Shown: positions 11,219-22,059 of the stretch, piece after piece
Layout: each line of letters begins with the position of its first letter
Position numbering within the stretch: position 1 is the first letter of the stretch
Assembly (NCBI GenBank): GCA_030490835.1
Contig: CM059973.1
Location: 61,260,008 to 61,324,007 of the forward strand
Length of the DNA: 64,000 bases
Reading direction: 5' to 3'
Source of the DNA: Annona cherimola
Taxonomy: Eukaryota; Streptophyta; Magnoliopsida; Magnoliales; Annonaceae
Program-made: the position numbers and the translations under genes
Notes under the pieces: model-generated
The model's database searches: none
What the model was told of the DNA's origin: nothing
Seen by the model: only the letters and a program-made list of their open reading frames with translations

Positions 11219-12640
11219 ATGTCCTCTGTTCCCTCTACAAATATATTTCCATTAAATTATGAACAAAATATTGCTAAACAAGATATTGAACCATCAAAAT
11301 CAGACTTTCAACTAAACCAAATTATTAAAAAATCTATATTTAAATTTGATAAGACTTTATTATTAAAAGAATATTGGTCCTTGATAAATAAAGAAAAAAG
11401 AGAATGAATTTCAAAAGTATATTCTTCTACAGAATTAAAAACAATTATAAAAAATGATTTCTTTATTGTACACATACAGAACAAAATATTCTATTTTTTC
11501 AATAGCATGATAATCAAGTAGTGATGTCAATAAATATGTTACAACAAACATTTACTTCGAAAACCTCTGAATCATCCAACCTTTCACCATCATCTACTCC
11601 ACTAATATTAGATATTTATTCTGAAAGAAGAAATAATAGATCAAACAAGAAAATTGATGGTCTTATAATTCAAGAACCTTATCAAAAAATCTAGCTATCA
11701 AGAACTACCAGTACCCTTAAATCACAATTAATTGAACAAAATAATTTTTCAAATTATAAATTAATAAATATAGAAAAATAATTATAAAAAACCAAAAAAA
11801 GAAAAAATAATAGAAACCGAGTCTATTAAAGGACCAAAACCGTATAAACTAGATTTATCATTTTTTAAAAAACCCCTAAGCATTGTACAAGGGTTACCTG
11901 ATAAAAAAAATAAACCCCTATATTATCTTCTCCACAAAATATGACCAATTTAAGAAATAGACCAAAAATAAAGAAAAGAAATATATAAAAACGCTCTCTG
12001 AAATAAATCCAAATATATCAAGAGAAGGTCCAGTTAAACTATTACAAAGAATGTATATGAAAAATACAAAGAATTAGTATCTAAGACCGTCTCTCATAGA
12101 TCAGCAATTTGAAGAGGAAAGAAAAACAACAATAAATGAATTCAATCAAAACTCATTATATGAATGAAATATAGATGAGGTCAGTGAATATCAAATATAA
12201 AATATATGTAATAGTATGATAACATATACCGAATTATTAATACAACTAAGAAGATTTACAGCCCAAACGACTGCTATCACTTAGCTTGGGGATTCATGGG
12301 TCAATTAAAGGCTTGGTGGGAAATTCAACTAACTCTCGAAGAATAAGCAGCTATAATAAATGATGAAGAACTAGTGAATACTATTATAAGTACAATAATA
12401 TATCAATTTTTAGAAAGAGTAGAAGACTATCAAACAATTATTAGAGAAAGATTACTAAAACTAAGATGTAAACAAATATTTAATTTTAAATAGTATAAAG
12501 ATGTATTTTTAACTGATGTATAATTATTAGACGATGGATCTAAACCAATATATAAAGAAATTTTTTTACAAGAATTACCTTCAGTTATAGAAAATAAAAT
12601 AAAAATGTTAATAAAATAAGAAAATGGAGAAAATTAGTAT
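11219..12640 (+). pseudogene. Caulimovirid capsid protein region, N-terminal and core part, broken
   Basis: An open stretch at 11219-11404 is followed by frame-shifted pieces. The core, about 12215-12610, includes a Trp-Gly-Phe ... Leu-Lys-Ala-Trp-Trp block (12280-12320) and a Tyr-Lys-Asp-Val-Phe-Leu-Thr stretch (12493-12515) before an Asp-Asp-Gly-Ser-Lys-Pro word. These suit the retrovirus-like coat protein of caulimovirids. The frame is interrupted by many stops, and after 12648 by a hAT insertion. It continues beyond that insertion at 15147. Confidence 0.65.
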
Positions 12641-12680
12641 ATGAAAACTAGGGGTGCAACTTGGTCCAGGTACCTGCGGG

Positions 12681-13778
12681 TAGGGGTGGGAATCGAGGCG
12701 GGTCGGGACGGGTCAGGGTGTGCCCAACCCTGACCCTACATTTTAAAAATCTGGTTTGACCCTTATTTTTTTTCGGGTCGGGATAAGGCCGGTTTGACCC
12801 TTACTTTTTTTCACTATGTATCGGGACAAAATTCGGGTCATGAACGGGTCGGTTTCGGGGACAACGGGTCGGGTAAAAACTACGAGTCAAGTAAGAAAAT
12901 TTTTTAAGAATTGATGAACCTATCAAGTATAAAGACAAATCTATATTAAATTTAACTACTATATGCTTCAATCTATTACTAATCAGTCAAAGTAAAATAT
13001 AAATACTAAAATAAAACATGAATATTTATTCACATATATAAGAAGAAGTTAATGAAACATACCTCATTTAAAATTCTAATCGCTATGTGAATATTGAACC
13101 ACAAATTATTTGAACTCATTCTATTTCTTTTTAAATAGAGGTATAAATTGTAGTTATATTTTTAATTAATCTTAATAATAAGTCATTAAAAATTATTATT
13201 ATTATATTTTTTAAAATATTACATTCCAACATTAAATACATGAAATAATTATCGTGAATTGCAAATGTTCTGTTCTATACTTATAAAATATGATATTATA
13301 TATAGCGTATTGTTATTTTTTTTTATAACAGCATATTGTTAGTATTTGATATTAATGTTATTGTTTAAAAATGGTGTAAACGAACTGTTGAATGGCTGCA
13401 GAAATTTATACCAAACATATGGCGCATTCCATTTAAAAGTAAAAAACAAAAAACAAAAAAATATGGCGCATGAGGGGAGATGGAGGGCAGAGTTGCAAAT
13501 AAATTAAGATACAGCGTGCATGTATTCTGGGCGTCATTGGATGGCAGAGACGTGCGTCAGAAGTGGCGATCGAAAAGAGAGAGAAAAAGGCATGCATGTC
13601 GATGGTGTGCGTCAGCGGGTATAAGCGGGTCGGGATCCGGTCGGTCCGCCCCGACCCGCATTTTGTAGACATGTCTAGACCCTTGACCCGCCCCGCCCCG
13701 CCGGGTAACTTATCCCAACCCGCCCCGGTACAAAACAGGGGCGGGTCACGGATTGACCCGCCCCGATTCCCACCCCTA
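12681..13778. mobile_element. hAT transposon B, nested inside hAT A
   Basis: Inside the left end of element A, a 1098-bp sequence begins TAGGGGTGGGAATCGAGGCG and ends with the inverted counterpart (CCCCGATTCCCACCCCTA). Perfect 8-bp duplications CCTGCGGG flank it at 12673-12680 and 13779-13786. Subterminal regions are rich in GGGTCGG/CCGACCC words. The middle is AT-rich with no transposase. It is a second, distinct hAT family that jumped into A after A had entered the viral copy. Confidence 0.93.
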
Positions 13779-14089
13779 CCTGCGGGTCGACCCGCTGGGT
13801 ACCCTAAATAGGGTAGGTTCGGTTCCATAGAACCTACCCGTAGGGTTGGTTCGGTTCCTCGGGTAAAATACCCGGTCAATTTCGGGTAGGGGTCGGTTCC
13901 GGTTCTGGGTACCCGTAACCGACCCGGATTTCATATTATATATATATGTATAATAATCCCTAATCTAATTTCTTCCCCAGCCGACCACGACCAGGCTCCA
14001 GCCCTAATCCCCAATTCGTTTCTACTATGCGGCGGGCGGTAGAAAATCGGCAGCAGCGCCGGCACAGCTCCCGTCCACAGCAACAAGTG

Positions 14090-14645
14090 ATCTCTCTCTC
14101 TCTCTCCCTCCCTCCCCGCCGGCACAACTCCCCTCCACAGTTCGCAACGATCCGACAGAGCTCCCCTCCACAGTTTGCGGCGCCGGCACAGCTCCCCTCC
14201 ACGGCAACAAGGCTCGGTGGTCTCTCTCTCTCTCCCCCTCTCTCTTCCCTCCCTAAAGACACAGCTCCCCTAAAATCGTGCATCTGCACTCTGCAGCATC
14301 TCTGTCTCACTTCTCCCATTCTCTCTCGCCGAACTTGATCTCCATCTCTCCTCTCGTTGCCGACGCGTAGTGGGTGCTGCCCTGTTCAGCTGTTCTCCAT
14401 CTCTCTCGTCGCTGACGTGCAGCCTCGGATTTCTGAAATTCGTGCACTAAAATCATTCGTTCCAGACTCGATTTTTGGAATTCGTAGCAGCCTCTGATCG
14501 TGTTCGCCTGCGTCGCTGCCGCCTGCGTCGCTGCCACCTGCGTCTTTGTTTGCCGCCTACATCTCTGTTTGCCGCCTGCATCTCTGTTTGTCGCCTTCAT
14601 CTTCGTCGTTGCCTGCGTCACTACTGCCTTCGTTGTTGCCTGCGG
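14090..14645. repeat. GC-rich simple and minisatellite repeats in hAT A
   Basis: Two CT microsatellites (14091-14115 and 14219-14245) flank repeated modules of the type GCCGGCACARCTCCCCTCCAC (near 14120, 14155 and 14185). Further on, 14505-14645 is an imperfect array of CTGCGTCGCTGCCRCC and TTTGTTTGCCGCCTNCATCT-like units. Overlapping open frames in both directions here reflect the repeat, not a protein. Confidence 0.7.
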
Positions 14646-15345
14646 AAAAAAAAATCGAAGCGATCTTTCCCAAATCAAACCCACTCCCATCTCCATTCGG
14701 CAATTCCTCAGCTAGGCTGCGATTGAGTAAGTACAGCCAAGCAATTCCTCAGCCGTTTACATTCTGATTTCATGATTGGAATATATGAAGTCTGTTTTCA
14801 GTTCATTAATCTAGCCTGATTTCAATATTTCGGTGATGTTGTTTTGCTGGATTGAGATTGTATTGTATAGTATATGAAAATAGATTACACTTATTTGATA
14901 CATTTCATAGAGATAAATTGTATGGATTTAGCATTAATATAATAGATATATTTGAATGCATGGCTTTTTTAGAAACCCATTTGGAACCGAACCGGAACCG
15001 ACCCGCTCTTCAGAAAATAGGGTAGGGTAGGCTCCGGACCGACCCAGTCTAAAATAGGGTATGGTAGAAGTTTTTAAAAAATGAGTAAGGGTAGGTTCCA
15101 CCCCTACCCGAGGGTACCCGGACCGAGTTGCACCTCTAATGAAAACTACATTTGGGGAACCCTATTTTCAAAAATAAGATCAGTAAGAACAGATTTATGC
15201 CATCAAAAAAATGGAAGAAACTCATTTTTTAAAATCTCAAGATTTCTCTCCATTTTGCTTCTAGTATGGTATACAAAAATTACCATTCCAAAAGAATCTT
15301 ATGAGAAAATCAAGATTTTCTAAATCTAAATCTTATAAAAGAAAT

Positions 15346-16080
15346 AATTAATAAAATAATAATTACCCTACATATTCAAGAAAACCCTCTCAAAAAACTT
15401 ATAAAAAATATCATAAATCAAAACGAAAACCATCCAAAACCAAAAAAGATATAAAATGTTATAAGTATGGAAAACCAGGACATTATGCTTCTAAGTGTTA
15501 TAAGAGGCAAGTAAAAAAATTACTAGTTAGACAAGATTTAAGTCTTGAAGTTATTTCTAAAAAACTAAAGGAATTAGCTACTACATCAAGTGATGAAACT
15601 GATAGCACCGATGATGAGCAATTAAATTATATTCAGAACCAAAATTCCTCAGAATCTGAAAACTTATGTAACTACTCTTGTTCTCCCAACAAATATCAAA
15701 CCTCCTCCAACTTAGATTATTATTCAATAAATATATTAAATTCTACTAATAAGACTTTATTGGATTTAATAAATCAAGTACAAGACCCAAATCAACGAGC
15801 TGATCTCCTTAACAAATTTTTAAATATCTCTACACAAAAAATCCCCAGAAGATGAAGTACTATCTATGAAAGATTCTACATCATTATTTAATATTATAAA
15901 ACAGGAAGAAAAATATTAAAAAAAGGCACCCAAGCCACCAACCATTCCTGAATTATATCAAGAAATAAAGAAAATGAAACAAAAATATCTGAGCTAAAAA
16001 ATATAATTTAAATTTTAGAATTACAAAACTTAAATGAAAAGGAAATGAATAAGGAACAAACTCAAGAAGACTTTGAACAA
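15346..16080 (+). pseudogene. Caulimovirid capsid region, C-terminal part with zinc knuckle
   Basis: After the hAT insertion the viral frame resumes. From about 15361 a run of some 164 codons is open to TGA at 15853-15855, although it has no usable start. It opens with a Lys/Arg-rich tract and then a zinc-knuckle site at 15457-15498 with Cys, His and Cys in CCHC spacing; the second Cys is replaced by Tyr. An acidic Ser/Glu/Asp-rich tail follows. Basic tract, knuckle and acidic tail is the usual C-terminal order of a caulimovirid coat protein. From 15860 to 16080 are Lys/Glu-rich, coiled-coil-like pieces with stops. The missing Cys would impair zinc binding. Confidence 0.7.
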
Positions 16081-16081
16081 C

Positions 16082-16447
16082 AAATAAATAGAAAATTTCT
16101 CTTGGTTATAATGATATTTTCGTAGAGGAAATTTTTTCTTACTTATAATGATTCTTTTATATAAAAAATTTTCTTTCATATGATAATATTATTACAATCA
16201 AAACAAAATTTGTTTGCCTAAGCATAAAAATACTAACTATTCTCTATTAAATTTCTTCTTAATAGTTGCTATAAGCCTATATCAGCAATTAGTGGAACAC
16301 AATTTTTCTTTAGCAAAGAAAATTTTGAATTTTTTGCAAGAAAATTTTAGTTACCAAAATCTAATTTTTTTATAGTAGGTATTACAACTATATAATTACT
16401 GTTGATAATCACAACTAATAAAAAGTACTAATAAAATTGAGATTTAA
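16082..16447. repeat. Dispersed 370-bp repeat, copy 2
   Basis: Matches 4090-4460 from end to end in the same orientation. It begins directly where viral capsid-like sequence stops, so it marks the right edge of the viral block or an insertion into it. No terminal inverted repeats or target duplication were identified at the shared boundaries. Confidence 0.8.
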
Positions 16448-17973
16448 TAAGAATGGAGAACCGTATTAAAAATAATAAATCGTAATACATTATTTATGTT
16501 AATGCACATACATTCAATAATTTATTACAAACATATATTAAAATGGGAATAAATGCATATGAGGTAATTAAATATTTATTTGAATATCTATCTAATGCAG
16601 GAATAGCTGATATCGAGCCTTGGTTGATTGACTGAGTGAATAGATTTATCAATCCAATGAGGTCAAAATTGGATTGTCAAACTCTCTTGCTGATGGGACT
16701 GTCAACTACCTTACGTAGGTGGATCATATATCGATAATTGTATTCTACTTGATTATTTATATGAGTTTTTAATAATTGAATTTATTAAATATTTATTTTT
16801 AATTAATGCTAGTTCATGAATTTTATATTATCTTAATCTTTTTGTTATAAGTATATTTCATCATGTTAAATATAATGTATGAATTTAATTTTAAAATAAG
16901 TGATTAATATTAAAAAATCAATGTACATTCATTTAACCATTTAAATTTCATTCCTAGATAGATACTAGCTATAATAGATTACATGTATTTCCCATAAATT
17001 TGAATTTTGATACAGTGACTTTAATATGAAATTATGACTAGTTGAGAGTTCAAAATTTTAAACATAGGAAAAAGCTAATTCTAAAAGTGCTCTTTCCCTT
17101 GGTGTTAGCACGTTCGTGGTGTTGCTTTCAACAGAGGTAAGTGGAAACATCATATCTAATTTCATATTTTATTTTGGTTCTTTAAGATGAACAATGGATC
17201 AATAAGAGCTTAGATTGGAGAGTATATGGAGCACAATATTTTTGATTTGGATGTTGAAGTGGTTGCTTAGATTGTAAATCCAAGGTCCAAGGAGATAACT
17301 CATCTCCAGATTCATATAACTACTTCTGTGAAATAAGGTTGGATACATGTAAACATGTTTATATCAAAAATATTTATAAGCTTAAAATAACTTTTGGGCT
17401 AGAAGAAGGATGAATTTTAGGGGTGTATATATTGTCGTGATGGCTGCTGCTGCTACTTGAACCGAAGAGGGAAGATGCTGGGCATTTTTAGGATTTTTTG
17501 AAAATTTGCAAGAAGATCACTAGGAAAGATAGGAATTTTAGAGAAGCCGGCTAAGAGGAATTTCAAAAAGATCATTGAACTATAGGTCCTTTTTGCTTAG
17601 GCTCTGGGCTCGCCCCTAGACCTGGTAGACTGAGCTAGCTTGTGACCAGTGGCGGACTGGGCTCAAGTGGAGCCCAGTAGACCAAGATAAGTTGGGCTCA
17701 AGAAAAGTCCAACAAAGAAGTGATGATGACCAAACTAGGCTTAGCCCAGTAAACAAGCCTCAACAGCAGCAGTTCACTGTAAGAGGGTGAGCCTATTGTA
17801 AAATATTTTCGTGTATCATAATAAAATAATATAAATTTCAATCATTGTAGAATATTTTGAATATTCTATATTCTCAAATATAATTTTAGTTAATTTTTGT
17901 CCCTCCTTAACTAATATTATTTTTAAGTTAATGTTATGAATTCAAGAAAGTTTAAAGTTTTTAGGGATATTTT
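16448..17973. other. Intergenic DNA, nothing recognised
   Basis: No domain-bearing frame. A short stretch at 16498-16620 could encode a Leu/Tyr-rich fragment but has no family signature. About 17580-17790 is GC-richer with repeated GGGCTC/AGCCCAG words, including GGGCTCAAGTGGAGCCCAG and GGGCTCAAGAAAAGTCC; its origin is unknown. Confidence 0.4.
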
Positions 17974-18427
17974 TGTTGGGAAACTTAATTGTTCAAAACC
18001 ATAATCATTGTAGAATTTTTCATTCTAAATCACCAAGAAAATAAATCATAAGCGGAAATGTACATAAATCTATATGAAAAAATATTATTCTTGAATTTTG
18101 TGGTTTCTAGTCTTCCAAGTTAGTGCTCTATGTTTTTTGGAGAAAATGATTCCCTTTTTTCTAACGATGGGATGTGAGAAAAGAAGTCATTATATATAAC
18201 TTGGGGACTATGACTATTTATATAAAACACCTATCTTTCTTATTTTTAATTTAACTCATCATAAAAATAGAAATTAGAAATAGATAATAGAGTTTTTACG
18301 CATAAGAGATTCATATTCTATTTGATAATTTAGGCCTCATAAACCTTATAAGATCAATTTAGAAATTGGATCACTCTTTATGCTAGCATATATAATTATT
18401 ATATATGTGTGTGTCCAAATTTCAATA
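17974..18427 (-). repeat. 3' LTR of the antisense copia element
   Basis: The plus strand starts TGTTGGGAAACTTAATTG and the stretch ends TTTCAATA just before a polypyrimidine run, ATCTCCCACTTTGAC. On the minus strand that run is a copia polypurine tract (AAGTGGGAGAT) immediately upstream of the LTR. The LTR's own first base pair has decayed from TG to TA. Length is 454 bp. No partner LTR was found, so the target duplication cannot be read. Confidence 0.75.
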
Positions 18428-18841
18428 ATCTCCCACTTTGACTACATATAGTTATTTTATAATTATATATAACCTTATAAGCTCAAAATCTTTTGCTATC
18501 ATGACTAAAATCATCTTTGAACAATCTCGTCATTTAGTTATGTCAACAAAAGATCAAGGCAGCTTTCGTTACATTCATCGTAACTAGACTCATTCAAGGT
18601 CACGTGTATCAAATATAATCAAACGGCATAAATTAAATATGAATATGTGACATAGAAATTGCATGCAATGTGATCTAACATACCTATTTTCAAGTAGTCC
18701 AATTTTATTTTGTTGATCAAACCAAAACTGAAATACTATAATAACCAAAATATCAAATTACTTTATTTTTGTAGAAAATATAAATAATTATAGTAAAATA
18801 TTAAACCAGAAAAGCATATAAATACAAACTCTCACTTAATC

Positions 18842-19090
18842 ACTATATCATTAAATGATATAGCACCTATATGAGCTGTGTGCTCATGAAAGACCTTGGA
18901 TGTCATCATTTAGTAAGTGAATCCGCAACCTTAGAGTTCATTCTAATATGCTTTATAGATTCTTTATCTTCCTAAATCCTTTCTTTAACATTTAGAAACC
19001 TCTTTGAGTTCCTGTTGTTGTTGAAATATAAAACTACTGATTTATTATTACAAATTAACTTAAATGGTCTTTCTATACTATCTATATTTT
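18842..19090 (-). pseudogene. Copia RNase H, C-terminal end
   Basis: The minus-strand translation gives, in order, a Cys-Asn-Asn-Lys-Ser word at about 19057, an Asn-Asn-Asn-Arg-Asn stretch, then Lys-His-Ile-Arg-Met-Asn-Ser and Ala-Asp-Ser-Leu-Thr-Lys. These are the C-terminal landmarks of copia polyproteins (family pattern D-N-K/Q-S ... A-D-x-L-T-K). Several stops occur. A foldback element carrying a MITE separates it from the rest of RNase H. Confidence 0.8.
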
Positions 19091-19605
19091 GCAGGAACAA
19101 TCTTATGCACCTGGGTGATTTTTAAAATTACTAAGCCATTGATTTTTAAAAATCTGAAAAATATATAGAAATCTTCAAAAATGATAAAAAATGATATAGT
19201 ATTAAATACATTTAAATTAATAATTATGTAAAAAAATTAAAAATTAAAAAATTGAGTGCATGCACTGGGCGCATTAAGCCTTAGGGTGTGTTTGGTTGGG
19301 GGTAAAACTTTTGATGAAAAGTTTTTGAGATAGAAGTTGTCACATTGATAGAAAATGATGTGATATAATAGGAGTAATGATGAAAAGTAAAGAGAATAAA
19401 GTTAAAATAGATAGGTTAGTTGTATAGATAGTTGTGTAGAAATGATTGAAAAGTAGGGTAGTTTGTATAGGAAAATGTGAAAAATAATTAAAAAATAAAG
19501 TAGTTATGGAGAGTGAAAAGTTTTAGATTGAAAAGTTTTGGTTGACATGTTTATGTCCCAAACAAACACACCCTTAATATACCCGAGTGCATACAACTGC
19601 ACCTC
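19091..19605. repeat. GCACC-type foldback element, itself hit by a MITE
   Basis: Begins TTATGCACCTGGGTGATTTT and, beyond the inserted MITE (19284-19573), ends near GAGTGCATACAACTGCACC. Arms and ends match the families at 1117-1772 and 58215-58527. It lies within the copia RNase H region, so it is younger than the copia element and older than the MITE. Confidence 0.6.
19284..19573 (+). mobile_element. PIF/Harbinger-like MITE with TTA duplication
   Basis: A 290-bp element begins GGGTGTGTTTGGTTGG and ends CCCAAACAAACACACCC, with good terminal inverted repeats. Perfect TTA duplications flank it (19281-19283 and 19574-19576), the classic PIF/Harbinger signature. This is the best-preserved copy for defining the family. 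No coding capacity. Confidence 0.92.
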
Positions 19606-19639
19606 ATATTTTGCAGCCTTATAATAAAATTTTATAGTC

Positions 19640-21250
19640 ATATTTCATGATTGAATGTCTCATAATATATTATAAATTCTATTGTTATTGTGGAAAAAGT
19701 CATGAATGTCTGTTAGTACTCTTCCTGATGTAGCTTTTCCAACAAACAGATAGATATAACCTAAAGTTGATCTAGAACTGTATTGACATCTAAGAAAGTC
19801 AAAATCTGAATACCGAATAATCTTTACCTTACCCGACTTTTTGTATGTAAACATGCAGTGTTTTGTTCCCTAAAAATGCCTTAAAACCTGTTTGACTACT
19901 TTCTTATGATCAATTCCTAAATGACTTTAATATCTGCACAACATCTCAATCGTGTACACAACATCCAGATGCGTACAACCCGAGCGTAAATTAAACTTTC
20001 CACTGCTAAAGCACATGGAGTCTTTTGCATTTTCTTATATTTAAAATCATTCTTAGGGCACTGATTGAAGCTAAACTTGTCTTATTTATTTATGATATAT
20101 TTCCTAATCTATAATTATACATTCCAAATATCTTAAATATTTTTTTCATATAAGCCCTTTGTGATAATCCAAAAATATCTTGAGAGTAATTCTGATGTAT
20201 CTGAATTTCTAATACAAAAATGCATTTTTAATATCTTTCATCTCAAATTTCTTTAATAGAAATATCTTGATTTCATGAAATAAACTTATGTTGATGTTGG
20301 TAAGCAATATGCCATTGACATATAAAACCGAAAAGATATACTTACTCTCATTGAACCTGTAGTATATACAATCATCAACCGAATTTATCTCAAAACCGAA
20401 TGAGATAACACTATAATGAAATTTGCAATACTATTAACCAAAATCTTGCTTAAGCTTGTAGATGAATATTTTAAAAAAAATTTAAAAATTATATTCTTTG
20501 TATCTTTTGGTGTATTTGGTTGGGGGTAAAACTTTTGAAGAAAAGTTTTTTGGAGTAGAAGTTGTCAAATTGATAGAAAATTATATGATATAATAAGGAT
20601 AATGATGAAGAGTAAAGAAAATAAATTTAAAATAAATAGGTTAGTTGTATGAGTAGTCGTGTAGAAATAATTGAAAAGTAAGGTAGTTTGTGTAGGAAAA
20701 TATAAAAAAATAATTAAAAATAAAGTAGCTATGGAGAGTGAAAAGTTTTTTGCCCCAAACAAACACACCCTTTAAATACAAAATTTTCTTACTGCACTTT
20801 ATAATTTTTTTTATCAATCTCACCATTAAAAAATATTATCCTTACATTCATCTAATGTAACTCAAGGTTAAAATTTATTACTGGAGCCATTATTACCTTG
20901 AATTTCAATAAAAATAGAGAGAAAATCTCTCTTACAATCAATGTCATCATTTTAAGTGAAGTCTTTTGTGACAATATAAGCCTTATATCTTTTCACATTA
21001 CCTGTCAAATCCTTGCGGCTGTAAATACCTATTTATATGTAATGAGCATTATACCTACAGGCAATGAGATGGATAATCAAATGTTATTATTTTTCATGGA
21101 CTTAATCTCTTATTCATAGCACTGATCCACTTTAAGAATTTTTCTTTGCATTGTTTGGTGAAAGTTGATGCGATCACCTTTCATCAATTCAATATCATCA
21201 TAATATTTTAGAGAAATTTAATGTAACCATTAGAGACTGTATTTCTCCTA
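19640..21250 (-). pseudogene. Copia reverse transcriptase and RNase H, broken
   Basis: Minus strand. At about 21170-21130 lies the start of the copia RT domain (Glu-Ile-Lys-Ser-Met-Lys-Asn-Asn-Asn). Near 20850 comes Asp-Leu-Glu-Leu-His followed by Phe-Phe-Asn-Gly, matching the family's DLELHQ-D-V-TAFLNG. Near 20340 is Tyr-Val-Asn-Gly, where active enzymes have Tyr-Val-Asp-Asp, so the catalytic aspartates are lost. At 19854-19720 RNase H shows Tyr-Ser-Asp-Phe-Asp-Phe, then Cys-Gln-Tyr-Ser-Ser-Arg-Ser-Thr-Leu-Gly-Tyr. A MITE at 20508-20770 splits RT, and many stops are present. Confidence 0.85.
20508..20770 (+). mobile_element. PIF/Harbinger-like MITE inside copia RT
   Basis: Begins GGTGTATTTGGTTGGGGG and ends CCCAAACAAACACACCC, with internal sequence close to the copy at 19284-19573. 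It interrupts the antisense copia RT frame between the Phe-Asn-Gly region and the polymerase core. TTT occurs on both sides and may be the 3-bp duplication. Confidence 0.88.
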
Positions 21251-21411
21251 TCTCTAGTAGATCCCTTAATGACATTCATTCTTGAGAGTATTGAGCTTGA
21301 TAATTAGGAATAACTTGTTCACCTTGATCAGAGAGATTTTCAACAATGCCTTATAAGATTTCTCTTTAAAGACATAGTATCTAACCTTATTTCCCTCTTA
21401 AGCTCAATATT

Positions 21412-21801
21412 CTAAAAAATGATATTTTCCATCTCAAAAGAATCCTGAAATTGTTTAGCGTACTTAACAATATTTGAATTCAAAGAAAGATTAAACTGAC
21501 TATTTTGAAATAAATAAGAATAACTAAATTTGTTGAACATAGAAATAGAAACCAAATTCCATCCAAAGATGGTATCATATGTCTCTTTCAAAATTTGAAT
21601 TTTTAATAATAACCTAAATGTCCATATAGCCTTAACCGCAACTAATTTGTTATTGCCTCCATTGATGAATTTTTTGTTATCATTTGACCTTTCGCAACTC
21701 AAGCAACCCCGCATGGACATCCTTATATGAATAGGAACACTAGATTTATTCATAAAAATGTGTTTTAGGACTAAAGCTAAATTAATCGCTGAACAAACCA
21801 A
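21412..21801 (-). pseudogene. Copia GAG-pre-integrase domain
   Basis: A 129-codon open frame on the minus strand. Family landmarks include Met-Arg-Gly-Cys-Leu-Ser near 21715, an Asn-Gly-Gly-Asn-Asn-Lys-Leu-Val-Ala-Val-Lys-Ala stretch near 21655, and Asn-Leu-Val-Ser-Ile-Ser near 21560. In plant copia polyproteins this segment lies between protease and integrase. The zinc-binding start of integrase and its D-D-E core do not follow: sequence passes almost directly to RT, indicating a deletion. Not functional. Confidence 0.8.
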
Positions 21802-21840
21802 AGTGAGAAATGCCCTTATCGGTATGCCAAGCGTGACATT

Positions 21841-22059
21841 TGGTACTTGTTAAGTGAGTACTTTCAGTATTTTCTTGCTTTACTTTTTTTTCTTCCTGCA
21901 CACAACGAAAAATGGCTCATTAAGAGATCATTTATCATTTATGAATTATAATTAACTTTCTATTAGCACCCCTATATAGGGGCAAATTTGTAAAAATTCC
22001 TACCAAAAATCTCTCATCAAGGAGGAGAGATTTGAACCCAAGCGAGCAAGTTACCAGTC
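21841..22059. other. Junction DNA between copia remnant and LTR
   Basis: No feature is recognised except the truncated start of the copia element at its left edge. Confidence 0.4.

Larger units (their letters stand above)
12649..15138. mobile_element. hAT transposon A, non-autonomous, inserted in viral capsid region
   Basis: The left end TAGGGGTGCAACTTGGTCC and the right end, which reads TAGAGGTGCAACTCGGTCC on the minus strand, form imperfect TIRs of about 26 bp. A perfect 8-bp duplication ATGAAAAC flanks them (12641-12648 and 15139-15146). TAGGGGTG ends with 8-bp duplications are typical of the hAT superfamily. Subterminal DNA is full of GGGTAGG/CCTACCC and GGTTCGGTT words. The interior is GC-rich and pyrimidine-rich, like the untranslated first exon of some hAT genes, but no transposase or dimerisation domain is seen. 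Without the inner element it is about 1.38 kb. Confidence 0.92.
6569..16080 (+). other. Endogenous pararetrovirus (Caulimoviridae), decayed and interrupted
   Basis: Read left to right on the plus strand, this block holds a short capsid-region duplicate, the C-terminal end of an RT-RNase H polyprotein, an intergenic region with TATA box and poly(A) signal, a tRNA-Met primer site, a movement-protein region, and a capsid region with a zinc knuckle. One unit ending and the next beginning is the order expected at a head-to-tail junction or in a permuted copy. All frames carry many stops and frameshifts. Three later insertions split it: a MITE (6635-6903), a solo LTR (8428-10062) and a nested hAT pair (12649-15138). 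Protease and most of RT-RNase H are absent. MP and CP in the same direction after the primer site suggests a petuvirus-like layout; the genus is inference. Confidence 0.8.
17974..21840 (-). mobile_element. Ty1/copia retrotransposon remnant, antisense, 5' truncated
   Basis: Read on the minus strand, the order is GAG-pre-integrase domain (21801-21412), RT (about 21250-19860), RNase H (19860-18840), polypurine tract AGTGGGAGAT (18437-18428), then a 3' LTR (18427-17974). This is the plant copia order. Gag, the 5' LTR and nearly all of integrase are missing: RT follows GAG-pre-integrase after only about 160 bp. All coding parts carry stops. A foldback element and two MITEs were inserted later. Confidence 0.88.

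Noticed and set aside
13433..13879. 148-codon minus-strand open frame plus overlapping plus-strand frames in the GC-rich part of hAT A/B
   Set aside because: They run across the boundary of the inner hAT and its target duplication, and consist of translated GGGTCGG/CCGACCC terminal repeats. No domain.
13960..14767. Several overlapping frames of 61-129 codons on both strands
   Set aside because: They are translations of CT microsatellites and GCCGCC-type minisatellites inside a transposon; composition is extreme and no motif is seen.
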